The notes: generated from the letters alone by a model not told the origin. A stretch of 64,000 nucleotides of DNA from Clostridia bacterium (GCA_017549105.1 JAFYVN010000011.1:124001-188000), one strand, 5' to 3'. Shown: positions 50,454-60,294, counted from the first letter of the stretch. Numbers and translations: made by a program.

Positions 50454-51776
50454 TTACTGATAGTCTTTCATATATTCGCCGTGAGCCTCGATAAGCTCAT
50501 CAACCATAGCCTTGATTTCGTCAATCGAAAGCTCGGCAGCTGTGTGGGGTTCAAGCATTGCAGCCATATAGATATCCTCTCTCTTCTTGGTGAGAGCTGC
50601 CTGAATTGTGAGAAGCTGAGCGTTGATATTGGTCATATTCATTGCCGCAAGCTGAACGGGAAGCTTACCTACGTGGCAGGGATGAATTCCGTTGCCGTCG
50701 ATAAGGCAGGGCACTTCAACGCAAGCATCTGCGGGAAGGTTGTCGATAAGACCCGTGTTGAGAACGTTGCCGCCGATTTTGTACGGTCCGCCTGTAACAA
50801 GTGCTTCCATAATATAGGATGCGTATTCACCCGAACGCTCGTGGGTAATCTGACCGTTGTCAAGTATTCTCTCTTTTTCAGCCTTCCAGCCTGCAATCTG
50901 ATTAACGCAGCGGCGGGGATACTCGTCAAGAGGAATGTTGTATCTTTCGATAAGCTCGGGATACTTCGACTTGATGTAGAAGCAGTTGTATTCAGCATTA
51001 TGCTCGCTGGATTCGGTGCAATAGTAGCCGAAATTCTTGATATATTCAAATCTTACCATATCGCTGTGCTTTTCGGTTGCATTTTTCTCTGCAGCTCTCT
51101 TGCGGATTTCGGGGTAAAGATCGTTGCCGTCCTTATCCTGGATTTCAAGCAGCCATCCCATATGATTGATACCTGCGATAAGCTCTTTTCTGCCTTCGAG
51201 TTTGTCTTCCATACCAAGGTGGTTGAGAAGATCTTTTGAGCAGCTCTGAACACTGTGGCAAAGACCGATGGTCTTGATTTTTGTGTATCTCTGCATATAT
51301 CCTGTGAGGATTGCCATGGGATTGGTGTAGTTGAGGAACCAAGCATCGGGGCAGACCTCTTCCATATCATCTGCAAATTCCTTGAGCACGGGAATAGTTC
51401 TCAGACCTCTCATAATACCGCCGATACCGAGGGTATCCGCAATAGTCTGGCGAAGACCGTACTTTTTGGGAACTTCAAAGTCGATGATTGTGCAGGGATC
51501 ATAAAGACCGACCTGAATAGCGTTAACAACAAAGTTTGCATCTCTGAGAGCATCCTTTCTGTTTTCAACACCGCAGTATTTCTCAATTTTTGCGCGACCC
51601 TCGTTGATGTTGTTGTTGAGTGCGCTGAGGATAATGAAGCTGTCCTCAAGTCTTTCTTCATCAATATCATAAAGGGCAATTGTGCTTTCACGAAGAGCGG
51701 GGCTGCACAAACAGTCACCGATAACATTTCTTACAAAAACAGTACTGCCGGCACCCATAAATGTAATTTTAGTCAT
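50454..51776 (-). CDS. GH4 family glycosidase, alpha-galactosidase (MelA) type
   Basis: This 440-aa enzyme belongs to the NAD+ and Mn2+-dependent GH4 glycosidases. The NAD-binding motif is MGAGSTVF (residues 7-14), and the metal ligands are Cys173 in GLCHSVQ and His205 in GINHMGW. CHSVQ is typical of the MelA alpha-galactosidase and galacturonidase branch rather than the phospho-glucosidases. No signal peptide. It diverges from the FGGY kinase gene and shares a regulatory gap with it. Confidence 0.88.
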   Translation of the reverse strand: MTKITFMGAGSTVFVRNVIGDCLCSPALRESTIALYDIDEERLEDSFIILSALNNNINEGRAKIEKYCGVENRKDALRDANFVVNAIQVGLYDPCTIIDFEVPKKYGLRQTIADTLGIGGIMRGLRTIPVLKEFADDMEEVCPDAWFLNYTNPMAILTGYMQRYTKIKTIGLCHSVQSCSKDLLNHLGMEDKLEGRKELIAGINHMGWLLEIQDKDGNDLYPEIRKRAAEKNATEKHSDMVRFEYIKNFGYYCTESSEHNAEYNCFYIKSKYPELIERYNIPLDEYPRRCVNQIAGWKAEKERILDNGQITHERSGEYASYIMEALVTGGPYKIGGNVLNTGLIDNLPADACVEVPCLIDGNGIHPCHVGKLPVQLAAMNMTNINAQLLTIQAALTKKREDIYMAAMLEPHTAAELSIDEIKAMVDELIEAHGEYMKDYQ

Positions 51777-51806
51777 TGCTATTTCCTCCTTATTGAGTAT
51801 AACTTT

Positions 51807-51835
51807 AATATATCACACCGTTAAAGCTTTGGCAA
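51807..51835 (-). promoter_or_regulatory. promoter of the GH4 gene
   Basis: On the minus strand TTGCCA (51830-51835), a 17-bp spacer and TATATT (51807-51812). The left copy of the 16-bp inverted repeat (51843-51858) lies seven bases upstream of the -35 box, a place suited to an activator. Confidence 0.75.
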
Positions 51836-51842
51836 GAGGAAA

Positions 51843-52004
51843 TATACTTTAATTAACAACAAGCCATAAGGTTTTGAAAGGTATATTTCCGCCACCGCTT
51901 CGTTAAAAATCTTTGAAATAGCCTCGTATGGCAAAGAGAAAAATGTCCGACTGTGCATAAGATATTGTATTTCAGACTTATGTGTTGATGTTAATTAAAG
52001 TATA
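51843..52004. promoter_or_regulatory. 16-bp inverted repeats in the GH4/kinase gap
   Basis: TATACTTTAATTAACA (51843-51858) and its exact reverse complement (51989-52004) are 130 bp apart. A partial third copy, GTTAATTAAA, lies near 52318 before the kinase gene. They look like paired regulator sites in the divergent control region. The 130 bp between shows no gene. Confidence 0.6.
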
Positions 52005-52109
52005 GCTTTATTTAATGTAATAAAATTATAAATAGTACTTGTAATTTGCAATCAAAGCAACTATAATAATAGTGTTAAAATAGGATAGTTATGGTCGGGT
52101 AGTATTTTT

Positions 52110-52263
52110 TGAATGCAAAATGCAAAGTGTAGAATGCAGAGTTAAGGATAGGCTCCGCCTATGACCGAATTTATAACAACTATTCTTCCGTTTTTGCGGA
52201 GAAATATATAATCGAAGCGAAGCGACCCTTCGTTCTGCGTTCTGCGTTCTGAACTCTGCACTC
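52110..52263. repeat. MITE-like dispersed repeat, copy 2
   Basis: It aligns with the element at 47341-47473: TTAAGGATAGGCTCCGCC, GTTTTTGCGGAG, GAAGCGAAGCGACCCTTCG and TTCTGCGTTCTGCGTTCTG. The start AATGCAAAATGCAAAGTG is partly complementary to the end. It occupies most of the kinase upstream region. Confidence 0.7.
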
Positions 52264-52385
52264 AAAAATCGTTCCTTAATTTTGCACTTAAAAGTTTACT
52301 TTTTCTTAAAATTCCGTTAATTAAATCAGTTTCAAACAATATATAATTAAAATGATGCTTTGCATCTCGATTCAGGAGGGAAATC

Positions 52386-53984
52386 ATGGCAAAAAAATAT
52401 GTTATCTCCTATGATATAGGAACAACGGGCGTCAAAACCTGCCTTTTCTCAATCGGTGACGAAATCAACCTTATCAGCGCAGCTATGGAAGGCTATAAGC
52501 TCTATATTCTTCCCGACGGCGGCGCAGAGCAGGACCCCGACGAATGGTGGGCGGCTCTCTGCTCCACAACAAAAACCGTTTTTGAAAAATGTGACATAAA
52601 GCCCGAGCAGGTTGAAGGTATTTCCTTCTGCTCACAGATGCAGGGACTTGTTCTTGTTGATAAAGACGGCAAGCCCGTCCACAGAGCGTTCAGCTATATG
52701 GACCAGCGTGCTAAAAAACAGATTAAAGAGGGTATCGCAAACGGACTCCAGGTTGCAGGTGCAAACGTTTTCAAGCTCATTCCTTCGCTCATTATCACGG
52801 GCGCTGCCGCATTGAGCGTTAAAGACCCCGTATGGAAATACAACTGGATGAAAGAAAACGAACCCGAAAACTTCAAGAGAGTACATAAGTGGCTCGACGT
52901 CAAAGACTATCTTATCAGCCGTATGACCGACCGCTTTACAATGACAAGAGACTCCGCATTCGGAACTCTTCTCTATGATATCCGCAAGGGTCACGAGGGA
53001 TGGAGCAAAACCATCTGCAAGCTTCTCGGTGTAAATCCCGACCATCTTGCCGAAATTGTTGAATCAACCGACAAGGTTGGCGGTCTTACCGCAAAAGCTG
53101 CTGCTGAGCTTGGTCTTGCTCCCGGCACAGCTGTTTTTGGCGGCGGCGGTGATGCTTCACTTATCGGCGTTGGCGCAGGCAGCGTTGAAATCGGTGAAAC
53201 ACATATCTATAACGGCACATCGGGTTGGGTTTCAACCGTATGCGAAAAGAATGTTGTTGACACCGCTGCAATGATTGCCGCCATCATCGGTGCACAGAAA
53301 GACAGCTTCAACTACTTTGCAGAGCTTGAAACTGCAGGCAAGTGCCTTGAATGGGTAAAAGACCACCTTGCTCTTGACGAAATCGGAATTTTCCTCGAAA
53401 AGACCGATGTTGTTCAGTCCACCGAAACAGTATACACCAGCCTTTACGACTATCTTTCAAAGGTTGTTGACGAAATTCCCGCAGGCAGCGGCGGAGTTAT
53501 CTTCACTCCCTGGCTTCACGGCAACCGCTGTCCGTTTGAAGACCCCAACGCAAGGGGAATGTTCTTCAATATGAGCCTCGACACCGGCAAAACCGAACTT
53601 ATCCGCTCCGTTCTTGAAGGCGTATGTATGCATATGCGCTGGTTCCTTGAAACTCAGGATAAGAAGGTCAGAACTTCAAGCGTTGTCCGCTTTGTCGGCG
53701 GCGGCGCACTCTCGGATGTTACCTGCCAGATTCTTGCCGACGTTACCGGCAAAACCGTTGAAACCGTTGACAGTCCTCAGAACGTTGGCGCAGTCGGTGC
53801 GGCAGTTATTATGGCAGTCGGACTCGGAGTTATCGACGATGTTTCTCACGCAAAACGTCTTATCCCCGCAAAGAAAACCTTCATTCCCAACGAAAAGAAT
53901 AAAGAAATTTATGACCGCAACTATGAGGTTTATAAAACTCTTTATAAAAATAACAAAAAAGCATTCGCAGCTCTCAACGGCTGA
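52386..53984 (+). CDS. FGGY-family carbohydrate kinase, xylulokinase-like
   Basis: This 532-aa protein has the FGGY fold. The phosphate loop is YDIGTTGVKTCLFS near the start, the substrate-binding region is CSQMQGLVLVDKDGKPVHRA, and the C-terminal ATP site is RFVGGGALSDVTCQILADVT. It phosphorylates a pentulose or related sugar; xylulose is the best guess from FCSQMQG. AGGAGG precedes the ATG. With the GH4 enzyme across the gap it suggests use of plant glycosides. Confidence 0.87.
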   Translation: MAKKYVISYDIGTTGVKTCLFSIGDEINLISAAMEGYKLYILPDGGAEQDPDEWWAALCSTTKTVFEKCDIKPEQVEGISFCSQMQGLVLVDKDGKPVHRAFSYMDQRAKKQIKEGIANGLQVAGANVFKLIPSLIITGAAALSVKDPVWKYNWMKENEPENFKRVHKWLDVKDYLISRMTDRFTMTRDSAFGTLLYDIRKGHEGWSKTICKLLGVNPDHLAEIVESTDKVGGLTAKAAAELGLAPGTAVFGGGGDASLIGVGAGSVEIGETHIYNGTSGWVSTVCEKNVVDTAAMIAAIIGAQKDSFNYFAELETAGKCLEWVKDHLALDEIGIFLEKTDVVQSTETVYTSLYDYLSKVVDEIPAGSGGVIFTPWLHGNRCPFEDPNARGMFFNMSLDTGKTELIRSVLEGVCMHMRWFLETQDKKVRTSSVVRFVGGGALSDVTCQILADVTGKTVETVDSPQNVGAVGAAVIMAVGLGVIDDVSHAKRLIPAKKTFIPNEKNKEIYDRNYEVYKTLYKNNKKAFAALNG

Positions 53985-54013
53985 TAAATGCATCGATGAA
54001 AGGAAAAATCACC

Positions 54014-54700
54014 ATGAAAAAATATTTTGCTCTTATTCTTACATTCGTTCTTATCCTCACTTGCTTTGCCGCTTGTAAGCCCTCAATCAAAGACGGCACA
54101 CTTGTTACCGAGTTCGGCGGAAAAAATCACGCAGCAGTTACCGAAGCTGACGGCGGAATCAAAAGAGACGAAGCCGGCAATATCATCGTTCTCGAAACAG
54201 ATTCAAACGGCAAAAACGTCAAAGACGAAAACGGCAATTATGTAACCAACCCCGTTGGTATTGACCACGCTCTTGTTATCGGCAACACAATCGAAATGCC
54301 CGAATACTCCGTTCAGATTCCCAACGGCTGGTCAAACAGCGTAAGCTTTGAAAACCTTGTTATTTCAAGAGACGGCACTGCAGACACTCTCACAATCTCC
54401 GTTATCGGCGATAAGAGCGTTGCTGACGTTATCAAAGAGCGTTCAACCGTTATCAATATGACAACCTCAACCTATGAAAACGTTGTTACCGAATCAAAGG
54501 GCGTTAATGTTGGCGAAAAAGAAGCAAACCTTCTTTCAGCTTTCGTTCCCGATGCAAACGGCGCTCAGGTTTACCTTTGCTACATTATTTTTGAGCACGC
54601 AGGCAATGTTTACTCATGTATGCTCAACTCAAACACAGATATTTCATCAACTGTTCCCGAGGTTCTTGAAATTCTCGGCACAATCAACTTCGTCAGATAA
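54014..54700 (+). CDS. lipoprotein of unknown function
   Basis: This 228-aa protein has a lipoprotein signal (MKKYFALILTFVLILTCFAA, modified Cys21). The mature part has a region rich in Gly/Asp/Asn (GGIKRDEAGNIIVLETDSNG), then a domain with NIVLISRD-like strands. The ATG at 54014 has AAAGGA nine bases upstream; an in-frame ATG at 53996 is possible. It lies 29 bp after the kinase and 24 bp before mreB, so it may be in either unit. Confidence 0.75.
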   Translation: MKKYFALILTFVLILTCFAACKPSIKDGTLVTEFGGKNHAAVTEADGGIKRDEAGNIIVLETDSNGKNVKDENGNYVTNPVGIDHALVIGNTIEMPEYSVQIPNGWSNSVSFENLVISRDGTADTLTISVIGDKSVADVIKERSTVINMTTSTYENVVTESKGVNVGEKEANLLSAFVPDANGAQVYLCYIIFEHAGNVYSCMLNSNTDISSTVPEVLEILGTINFVR

Positions 54701-54724
54701 GAGTTTTCTTAAGGAGATAAAAAA

Positions 54725-55741
54725 ATGCTTTTTACACAGGATATCGGTATAGATTTGGGCACTGCCAACACCCTTGTTTTTGTTAAGGGTAAGGGCATTG
54801 TTATCCGCGAGCCTTCCGTTGTTGCGGTTGACCAGAAGAGCAACCCGCCCAGAGTTGTTGCAGTCGGCACAGAAGCTAAAGAAATGATCGGCAGAACTCC
54901 CGGTTCAATCACAGCTGTACGTCCCCTCAAAGACGGTGTTATTGCTGATTTCGAAATTACCGCAGAGATGATTGCCGCATTTATCAAAAGAACAACAAAA
55001 AGAACTCCTTTCTCAAGAATCAGAGTTCTCATCTGCATTCCTTCGGGCGTTACCGAGGTTGAAAGAAAGGCAGTTTATGACGCAGCAAAGAGCGCAGGCG
55101 CAAAATACGTAAGCCTTATCGAAGAACCTATGGCAGCTGCTATCGGTGCAGGTCTTCCCGTCAGCGAAGCAACCGGCAGTATGGTTGTTGACATCGGCGG
55201 CGGCACAGCAGAAGTTGCTGTTATTTCGCTCGGCGACGTTGTTACCGCAAACTCTGCAAGAGTTGCAGGCGACAACTTTGACGAAGCCATCATTTCTTAC
55301 ATCAAGAAAAAATATAACCTTCTTATCGGTGAAAGAACAGCCGAAGATATCAAAATCAAAATCGGCTCCGCTTATCCCTACGAGGGCGAAGGCACTATCA
55401 ACATCAAGGGCAGAAACCTTATGGACGGTCTTCCCAAAAATGTTGACATAACAAGCGAAGAAATCCGCGAAGCTCTCGCAGACCCCGTTTCACAGATTGT
55501 TGATTCGGTTAAATCCACTCTTGAAAAGACTCCTCCCGAGCTTGCCGCAGACATCATTGACCACGGCATTATGCTCACCGGCGGCGGTGCTCTTCTCAGA
55601 GGTCTTGACAAGCTTATCTCAACAGAAACCAAAATTCCCGTTCTTATCGCAACCAATCCTCTTGACTGCGTTGCAGACGGCACAGGCATCTGCCTTGAAA
55701 ACGACAGCCTCAATATTACAGGCAACAAAAAATATATTTAA
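54725..55741 (+). CDS. mreB: rod-shape-determining protein MreB
   Basis: MreB (338 aa) is the actin-like filament that organises lateral wall synthesis. The ATPase motifs are [38 protein letters not shown] and [16 protein letters not shown]. It starts the mreB-mreC-mreD-PBP2 set with AAGGAG upstream. Confidence 0.95.
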   Translation: MLFTQDIGIDLGTANTLVFVKGKGIVIREPSVVAVDQKSNPPRVVAVGTEAKEMIGRTPGSITAVRPLKDGVIADFEITAEMIAAFIKRTTKRTPFSRIRVLICIPSGVTEVERKAVYDAAKSAGAKYVSLIEEPMAAAIGAGLPVSEATGSMVVDIGGGTAEVAVISLGDVVTANSARVAGDNFDEAIISYIKKKYNLLIGERTAEDIKIKIGSAYPYEGEGTINIKGRNLMDGLPKNVDITSEEIREALADPVSQIVDSVKSTLEKTPPELAADIIDHGIMLTGGGALLRGLDKLISTETKIPVLIATNPLDCVADGTGICLENDSLNITGNKKYI

Positions 55742-55753
55742 GGTGATTTATCG

Positions 55754-56596
55754 ATGATCCGCTTTCTGAAAAGCACGGCATTCAAAATATTTGCGGTTGT
55801 TGCCGCAGCACTTCTTGCAGGTTCGGTTTTTGCCGTACTTTCAAGAAGCGGTTCGTCGCCTCTGACGAGTGCAACAAGCTTTGTTTTCGGCCCCGTTTCA
55901 AGACTTTCGTCCTATATTGCGGCGGAATTTTCAAAAATTCCCGTTTCCTTCAGATCTTCCTCAACACTCGCAAAAGAGGTTGAGGCTCTTCAGAAGCAGG
56001 TTGACACTCTCACCGAGCAGCTTGTTGAGCTTGAACAGCTCCGCAACAAAAACGCTCTCTATCAGGAATTCCTCGGAATAAAAGAGGAACACAGCGACTA
56101 TGTTTTTGCCGAAGCCGCAATCATCGGCAGAGATGCCGCCGATAACCTCGGCACCTTCACTCTCAACAAGGGTTCGCTCAGCGATATCAAAATAAACGAT
56201 CCCGTTATCTATGGCAAATATCTTGTCGGTGTTGTTGCTTCCGTAACCCCGACGCAGTGCACGGTCAACACAATTCTCAACCCCAAGGTCAACGTCAGCG
56301 CATATGAGGTGCGTACCCGTGACCTCGGATTTGTAACTTCAACCGTTGCTCTTGCAAAAGAGGGTCACTGCCATATGCCCGGACTTTCGTCCTCAACAGC
56401 TGTTACGGCAGGCGGTATCGTCTGCACATCGGGTGTTGGCGGAATCTTCCCCCGTGACCTTATTATCGGCAACATTGTTGACGTTGTTGACGGCTCGGTT
56501 GATATTTCTGCAAGCGCAATTATCAAACCCGGCATCGAATTCGACGAAATCACCGACGTTTTCATCATTACGTCATTTGACGGACAGACTGAATAA
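55754..56596 (+). CDS. mreC: rod-shape-determining protein MreC
   Basis: MreC (280 aa) has one N-terminal membrane helix (FKIFAVVAAALLAGSVFAVL), a coiled coil (LAKEVEALQKQVDTLTEQLV) and the periplasmic-type beta domain. It links MreB with the synthases outside the membrane. It begins 12 bp after mreB. Confidence 0.92.
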   Translation: MIRFLKSTAFKIFAVVAAALLAGSVFAVLSRSGSSPLTSATSFVFGPVSRLSSYIAAEFSKIPVSFRSSSTLAKEVEALQKQVDTLTEQLVELEQLRNKNALYQEFLGIKEEHSDYVFAEAAIIGRDAADNLGTFTLNKGSLSDIKINDPVIYGKYLVGVVASVTPTQCTVNTILNPKVNVSAYEVRTRDLGFVTSTVALAKEGHCHMPGLSSSTAVTAGGIVCTSGVGGIFPRDLIIGNIVDVVDGSVDISASAIIKPGIEFDEITDVFIITSFDGQTE

Positions 56597-56703
56597 ATGA
56601 AAAATTTAAAATGAATAATTTCGGGCGGGTTTCACCCGCACCCATTAAAATAAGCGTCGCAGACCATTAATTTTTCATTCTTCATTATTAATTTAAAAGA
56701 ATT
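56597..56703. repeat. degenerate repeat with GGGCGGGT hairpin between mreC and mreD
   Basis: The 23-bp hairpin unit at 56623-56645 is identical to 24892-24914. Flanks are AAAATTTAAAATGAATAATT and TTTCATTCTTCATTATTAAT strings. Confidence 0.55.
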
Positions 56704-57222
56704 ATGACACTTGAATCACATCGCAAAAAGTTGATACTGCGCAGGATATGCCTTGCACTGACTCTTCTGCCGATATCCGTCATTCAGAACACAGACGGAT
56801 TCTTTCCGCAGATTTTCGGCGTCAGGGCTTTGTTGCTTATACCCTTTGTGGTGTGCATAGCGATGTTTGAACGAGATATTTACGGAATGCTTCTCGGTCT
56901 TTTCGCAGGCGCACTCTGGGATATCTTTGCATCGGGTGCCAGCTTCAATGCACTCTTTTTAACCACCGTCGGTTTCATCTGCGGCACGCTTATCAACACC
57001 ATTATGCGTAACAATGTTGTGACCGCGTTCATTCTTTCAACTGCCGCAACCTTGATTTATAACATATGTTACTGGCTTTTCCACTATATTTTCGGCGGTC
57101 TCGACAGCGCAGTTTATATGCTTCTGAGATTCTACTTGCCCTCGATTATTTACACAGTAATTCTTGTTCCGCTGATTTTCATTATCGTTCGTTTTATTGA
57201 GAAGAAATTCGCAGAGGAATAA
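56704..57222 (+). CDS. mreD: rod-shape-determining protein MreD
   Basis: This 172-aa membrane protein has about five segments (for example ALTLLPISVIQNTDGF and LLGLFAGALWDIFASGASFN). Weak sequence identity is usual for MreD, so position between mreC and PBP2 and membrane topology carry the assignment. The ribosome site is weak (AAAAGAATT). Confidence 0.8.
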   Translation: MTLESHRKKLILRRICLALTLLPISVIQNTDGFFPQIFGVRALLLIPFVVCIAMFERDIYGMLLGLFAGALWDIFASGASFNALFLTTVGFICGTLINTIMRNNVVTAFILSTAATLIYNICYWLFHYIFGGLDSAVYMLLRFYLPSIIYTVILVPLIFIIVRFIEKKFAEE

Positions 57223-57230
57223 TGTCGTTA

Positions 57231-57282
57231 GCCTCCTTGGAGAAGGAGGTGGCACGGCGTGAGCCGTGACGGAGGATTGATT
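57231..57282. repeat. two-hairpin dispersed repeat, diverged copy
   Basis: CCTCCTT-GGAG-AAGGAGG (57232-57249) and CACGGC-GTGA-GCCGTG (57253-57268) stand side by side, ending GGAGGATTGATT. The architecture matches the elements at 33013 and 59387, though the bases differ. Confidence 0.65.
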
Positions 57283-57306
57283 AAATTTTTAAAAGGAGGT
57301 AAAGAT

Positions 57307-59358
57307 ATGCACGTTAAGATAACCGCAAAAAGGCGGATAATTTCTGTTGTTGCGCTTCTTGCCTTCCTTGTTTTTTTTGCCTTCGACCTTGTTAAAATCC
57401 AGATTATCGACGGCGCAAAATACGATGCTGCAAGCTCTTCCGTTTCGGCAAGCACCGCTCCGATTCCGGCCGTAAGAGGCGAAATTGTTGACGAACTCGG
57501 CAAACCGCTCGTTTATAACGACCAGGGATATTCTCTGATTTTTGATGCGGCATATTTTCCCGCTTCAAGCGAAAACGAACAGCGAAACTCAATAATCCAC
57601 TCACTCATCGCTCTTTTTGAGAGCAATTCTCTTGAATGGACCGATAATCTTCCCCTTGTTTTTGACGAAAGCGGAGCAATTGTCTTCAAGCCGGACAGCG
57701 AAAAAGAAGTCAAAGAGATGAAAAGCAGAGATATGCTCCGTCTCAACGACTATGCAACCGCGCAGAACTGCTTCGATGCTCTGATTAAACGCTATAAACT
57801 CGAAAATTACTCAGCTCAGGACGCAAGAAAGATTTCTTCCGTGCGTTATGAGATGGAAAGAATATATTTCCGTATCGGAAATCCCTACACATTTGCCCTT
57901 GACGTACCCGAAGAAATAATTGCTAAAATCAAAGAAAACAGCGGTTATTTTCAGGGTGTTGATGTTCAGGTTGTTCCCATTCGAAAATATGCTGACGGAT
58001 CTCTTGCTCCCCACATTCTCGGCAGAATCGGTGCAATTGATGCCGATGAATACAGCGAAAAGAAGAGCGAGGGCTACAAAATCACCGATTTTATCGGCAA
58101 AAGCGGAATTGAATCCGCAATGGAAAAATACCTCAAGGGTATTGACGGTGAAGCAACAATTTACACCGACGGTGACGGAAACCGAACCACCGAAGTAACA
58201 ACCGAACCCATTCACGGCAACACCGTTGTGCTCACCGTAAATGCGGGTCTTCAGGAAGTTGCCAACCGTGCGCTTGAACAGGCTCTCTGGGATTATGCCG
58301 GAAAGCAGGGCAATATGGTTGAAAATGCGGGTGCGGCTGTGGTCATCAACTGCAAAACCGGTGCACTCCTTGCAAGCACAACCTACCCGACTTATGACAT
58401 TTCAACCTACAGCGAAAATGCCGAGGCTCTCAACACCGCTCCCGGTTCGCCTCTCTGGAACAGAGCTTTGCTCTCAACCTATGCGACCGGTTCAACAATG
58501 AAGCCTTCGGTTGCAATTGCCGCTCTTGAAGAGGGGATTATCGACACCGAATTCACCTTCTACTGCAACGGTTCATATAACTACCTCGGTCAGCACTTCA
58601 AATGTGAGCAGGCGCATGACAGCAGACATGTTGATGTTGTTCACGCAATCGACGAATCCTGCAACACATTTTTCTATGAAGTCGGCAAGATGCTCGGAAT
58701 TGAAAAGATGAACGAATACCGAACCCTTTTCGGTCTCGGTGCAAAAACCGGTTGTGAACTCGGCGAAGCTGCCGGTGTGCTTGACAGCCCCGAATACCGT
58801 TCATCTCTCAATCAGAAATGGCTTCCCGGTTACACAATTCAGTCTGCAATCGGTCAGGCGGGCAATCTTTTTACCCCCATTCAGCTTGCAAACTACTGCG
58901 CCACCATTGCAAACGGCGGAACAAGATACAGAACTCATTTCGTAAAATGCATTAAAAGCTACGATTATTCAAACACAATCCTCGAAACAAAGCCCGAGAT
59001 CGTTGCTGAAACCGGCGTTTCCGCCGAAACACTCAACACGGTCAAAAAGGGTATGCTTGAGGTTGGTACAACCGGCTACTGCGCAAGATATTTTGCTCAT
59101 CTTCCCGTTCAGGTTGCCGCCAAAACCGGTACTTCTCAGGAAATCCGTAATCTTGACGGTGTTTCGGTTAAGATTAATAACGGTTTCCTTATCGCTTTCG
59201 CACCCTACGAAAACCCCGAAATCGCTGTTGCTGTTGTCGGCGAAGGTATGACTTCGGGCGCATTTGTTGCCCCCGTTGTTGCCGAAATTGTTGACTATTA
59301 TTTCGGTCAGAGCGATTCAATGGAACTTTATCAGACTGAAAACACTCTTATTCCTTAA
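57307..59358 (+). CDS. mrdA: penicillin-binding protein 2 (MrdA type)
   Basis: This 683-aa class B PBP is the transpeptidase of the elongation machinery. A membrane helix (11-28) is followed by the pedestal with PAVRGEIVDELGKPL, and the transpeptidase domain has Ser396-Thr-Met-Lys399, Ser451-Cys-Asn453 and KTGTS near residue 620. The ATG at 57307 has AAAGGAGG eight bases upstream; a 16-codon extension is rejected. It follows mreD through a repeat element. Confidence 0.93.
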   Translation: MHVKITAKRRIISVVALLAFLVFFAFDLVKIQIIDGAKYDAASSSVSASTAPIPAVRGEIVDELGKPLVYNDQGYSLIFDAAYFPASSENEQRNSIIHSLIALFESNSLEWTDNLPLVFDESGAIVFKPDSEKEVKEMKSRDMLRLNDYATAQNCFDALIKRYKLENYSAQDARKISSVRYEMERIYFRIGNPYTFALDVPEEIIAKIKENSGYFQGVDVQVVPIRKYADGSLAPHILGRIGAIDADEYSEKKSEGYKITDFIGKSGIESAMEKYLKGIDGEATIYTDGDGNRTTEVTTEPIHGNTVVLTVNAGLQEVANRALEQALWDYAGKQGNMVENAGAAVVINCKTGALLASTTYPTYDISTYSENAEALNTAPGSPLWNRALLSTYATGSTMKPSVAIAALEEGIIDTEFTFYCNGSYNYLGQHFKCEQAHDSRHVDVVHAIDESCNTFFYEVGKMLGIEKMNEYRTLFGLGAKTGCELGEAAGVLDSPEYRSSLNQKWLPGYTIQSAIGQAGNLFTPIQLANYCATIANGGTRYRTHFVKCIKSYDYSNTILETKPEIVAETGVSAETLNTVKKGMLEVGTTGYCARYFAHLPVQVAAKTGTSQEIRNLDGVSVKINNGFLIAFAPYENPEIAVAVVGEGMTSGAFVAPVVAEIVDYYFGQSDSMELYQTENTLIP

Positions 59359-59386
59359 TAAATACAAAATTAAGGGTATGCGGCGC

Positions 59387-59520
59387 TTTGCCTCCCTTGT
59401 TAAAGGGAGGGGGACCGCTTGCGGTGGAGGGATTCTTTTTTTGAATCCCCCTTGCTCACTTCGTTCGCTTTCTCCCTTTGACAAGGGGGACTTTAGTGAA
59501 ACCCGCCCGTCATTTTGCAT
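59387..59520. repeat. two-hairpin dispersed repeat, copy 2, with flank
   Basis: The first 58 bp match 33013-33070 over about 52 identical bases. The continuation CCCCCTTGCTCACTTCG and CTTTGACAAGGGGGACTTTAG forms another hairpin (CCCCCTTG/CAAGGGGG). It fills the PBP2-minD gap. Confidence 0.75.
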
Positions 59521-59562
59521 TTAACATTTTGAATTTTGCATTGCGACTGAAAGGAGCAGAAT

Positions 59563-60285
59563 ATGGCAGAAATCATCCTCGTCGCCTCGGGTAAAGGCGG
59601 TTCAGGTAAATCAACATTCGTTAACGGAATATCAAATGCACTTGCCGCTCTCGGCAAAAAAGTGCTCGCGGCTGATTGTGATATCGGTCTGCGTTCGCTT
59701 GACCTGATGTTCGGAGTAACCGAAAATGTTGTTTTTGACTGGGGCGACCTTCTTCTTGACCGTTGCACCCGTGAGCAAGCCATAATTGGCGGAAAGGTTG
59801 ATTTTCTTGCTGCTCCGAGAAGCTTTGACGATGATTTTTCACCCGAAAGCATCTCAGCACTTTTCAATTCATTCAGAAACGACTATGACTACATAATTCT
59901 TGATGCTCCTGCCGGTATCGACAGAGGAATGCAGCTTGCTGCAAGCGCTGCCGACCGTGCAATCGTTGTTTCAACGGCAGACAGCATATGTGTTCGCAGC
60001 TGCGCAAGAGCTTTTGATGAACTTCGCAGACTCGGAGTTGAAGATACCCGTCTGGTTATAAATATGTTTGAAGTCAAACCCGCCTGCAAACACAAGCTTC
60101 TCAATATCGACCAATGCATCGATGAAACGGGAGTTCAGCTTATCGGTGTTGTTCCCAGAGATATCAATATCGGTTTCAGCTCCGTAACGGTCAAATCACC
60201 CGATGCCGATGCGCCCTCATCTCTCGCTTTCAACAGAATCGCAATGCGTATCACGGGCAAACGTGTGCCTCTCATCTGCGAATAG
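59563..60285 (+). CDS. minD: MinD-like ParA ATPase
   Basis: This 240-aa ATPase has the deviant Walker A motif GKGGSGKST (residues 10-18), with DCDIGLRSLDLMFGV and DAPAGIDRGMQLA as in MinD. MinD places the division-site inhibitor at poles. The protein is about 20-30 residues short of usual MinD, and its end (NRIAMRITGKRVPLICE) does not look like the amphipathic membrane-targeting helix. minC and minE are not adjacent. A related ParA function is possible. Confidence 0.8.
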   Translation: MAEIILVASGKGGSGKSTFVNGISNALAALGKKVLAADCDIGLRSLDLMFGVTENVVFDWGDLLLDRCTREQAIIGGKVDFLAAPRSFDDDFSPESISALFNSFRNDYDYIILDAPAGIDRGMQLAASAADRAIVVSTADSICVRSCARAFDELRRLGVEDTRLVINMFEVKPACKHKLLNIDQCIDETGVQLIGVVPRDINIGFSSVTVKSPDADAPSSLAFNRIAMRITGKRVPLICE

Positions 60286-60294
60286 GGGGTAGCT

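Noticed and set aside
50481..51239. 252-aa plus-strand frame over the GH4 gene
   Set aside because: The minus strand encodes an intact GH4 enzyme with NAD and metal motifs.
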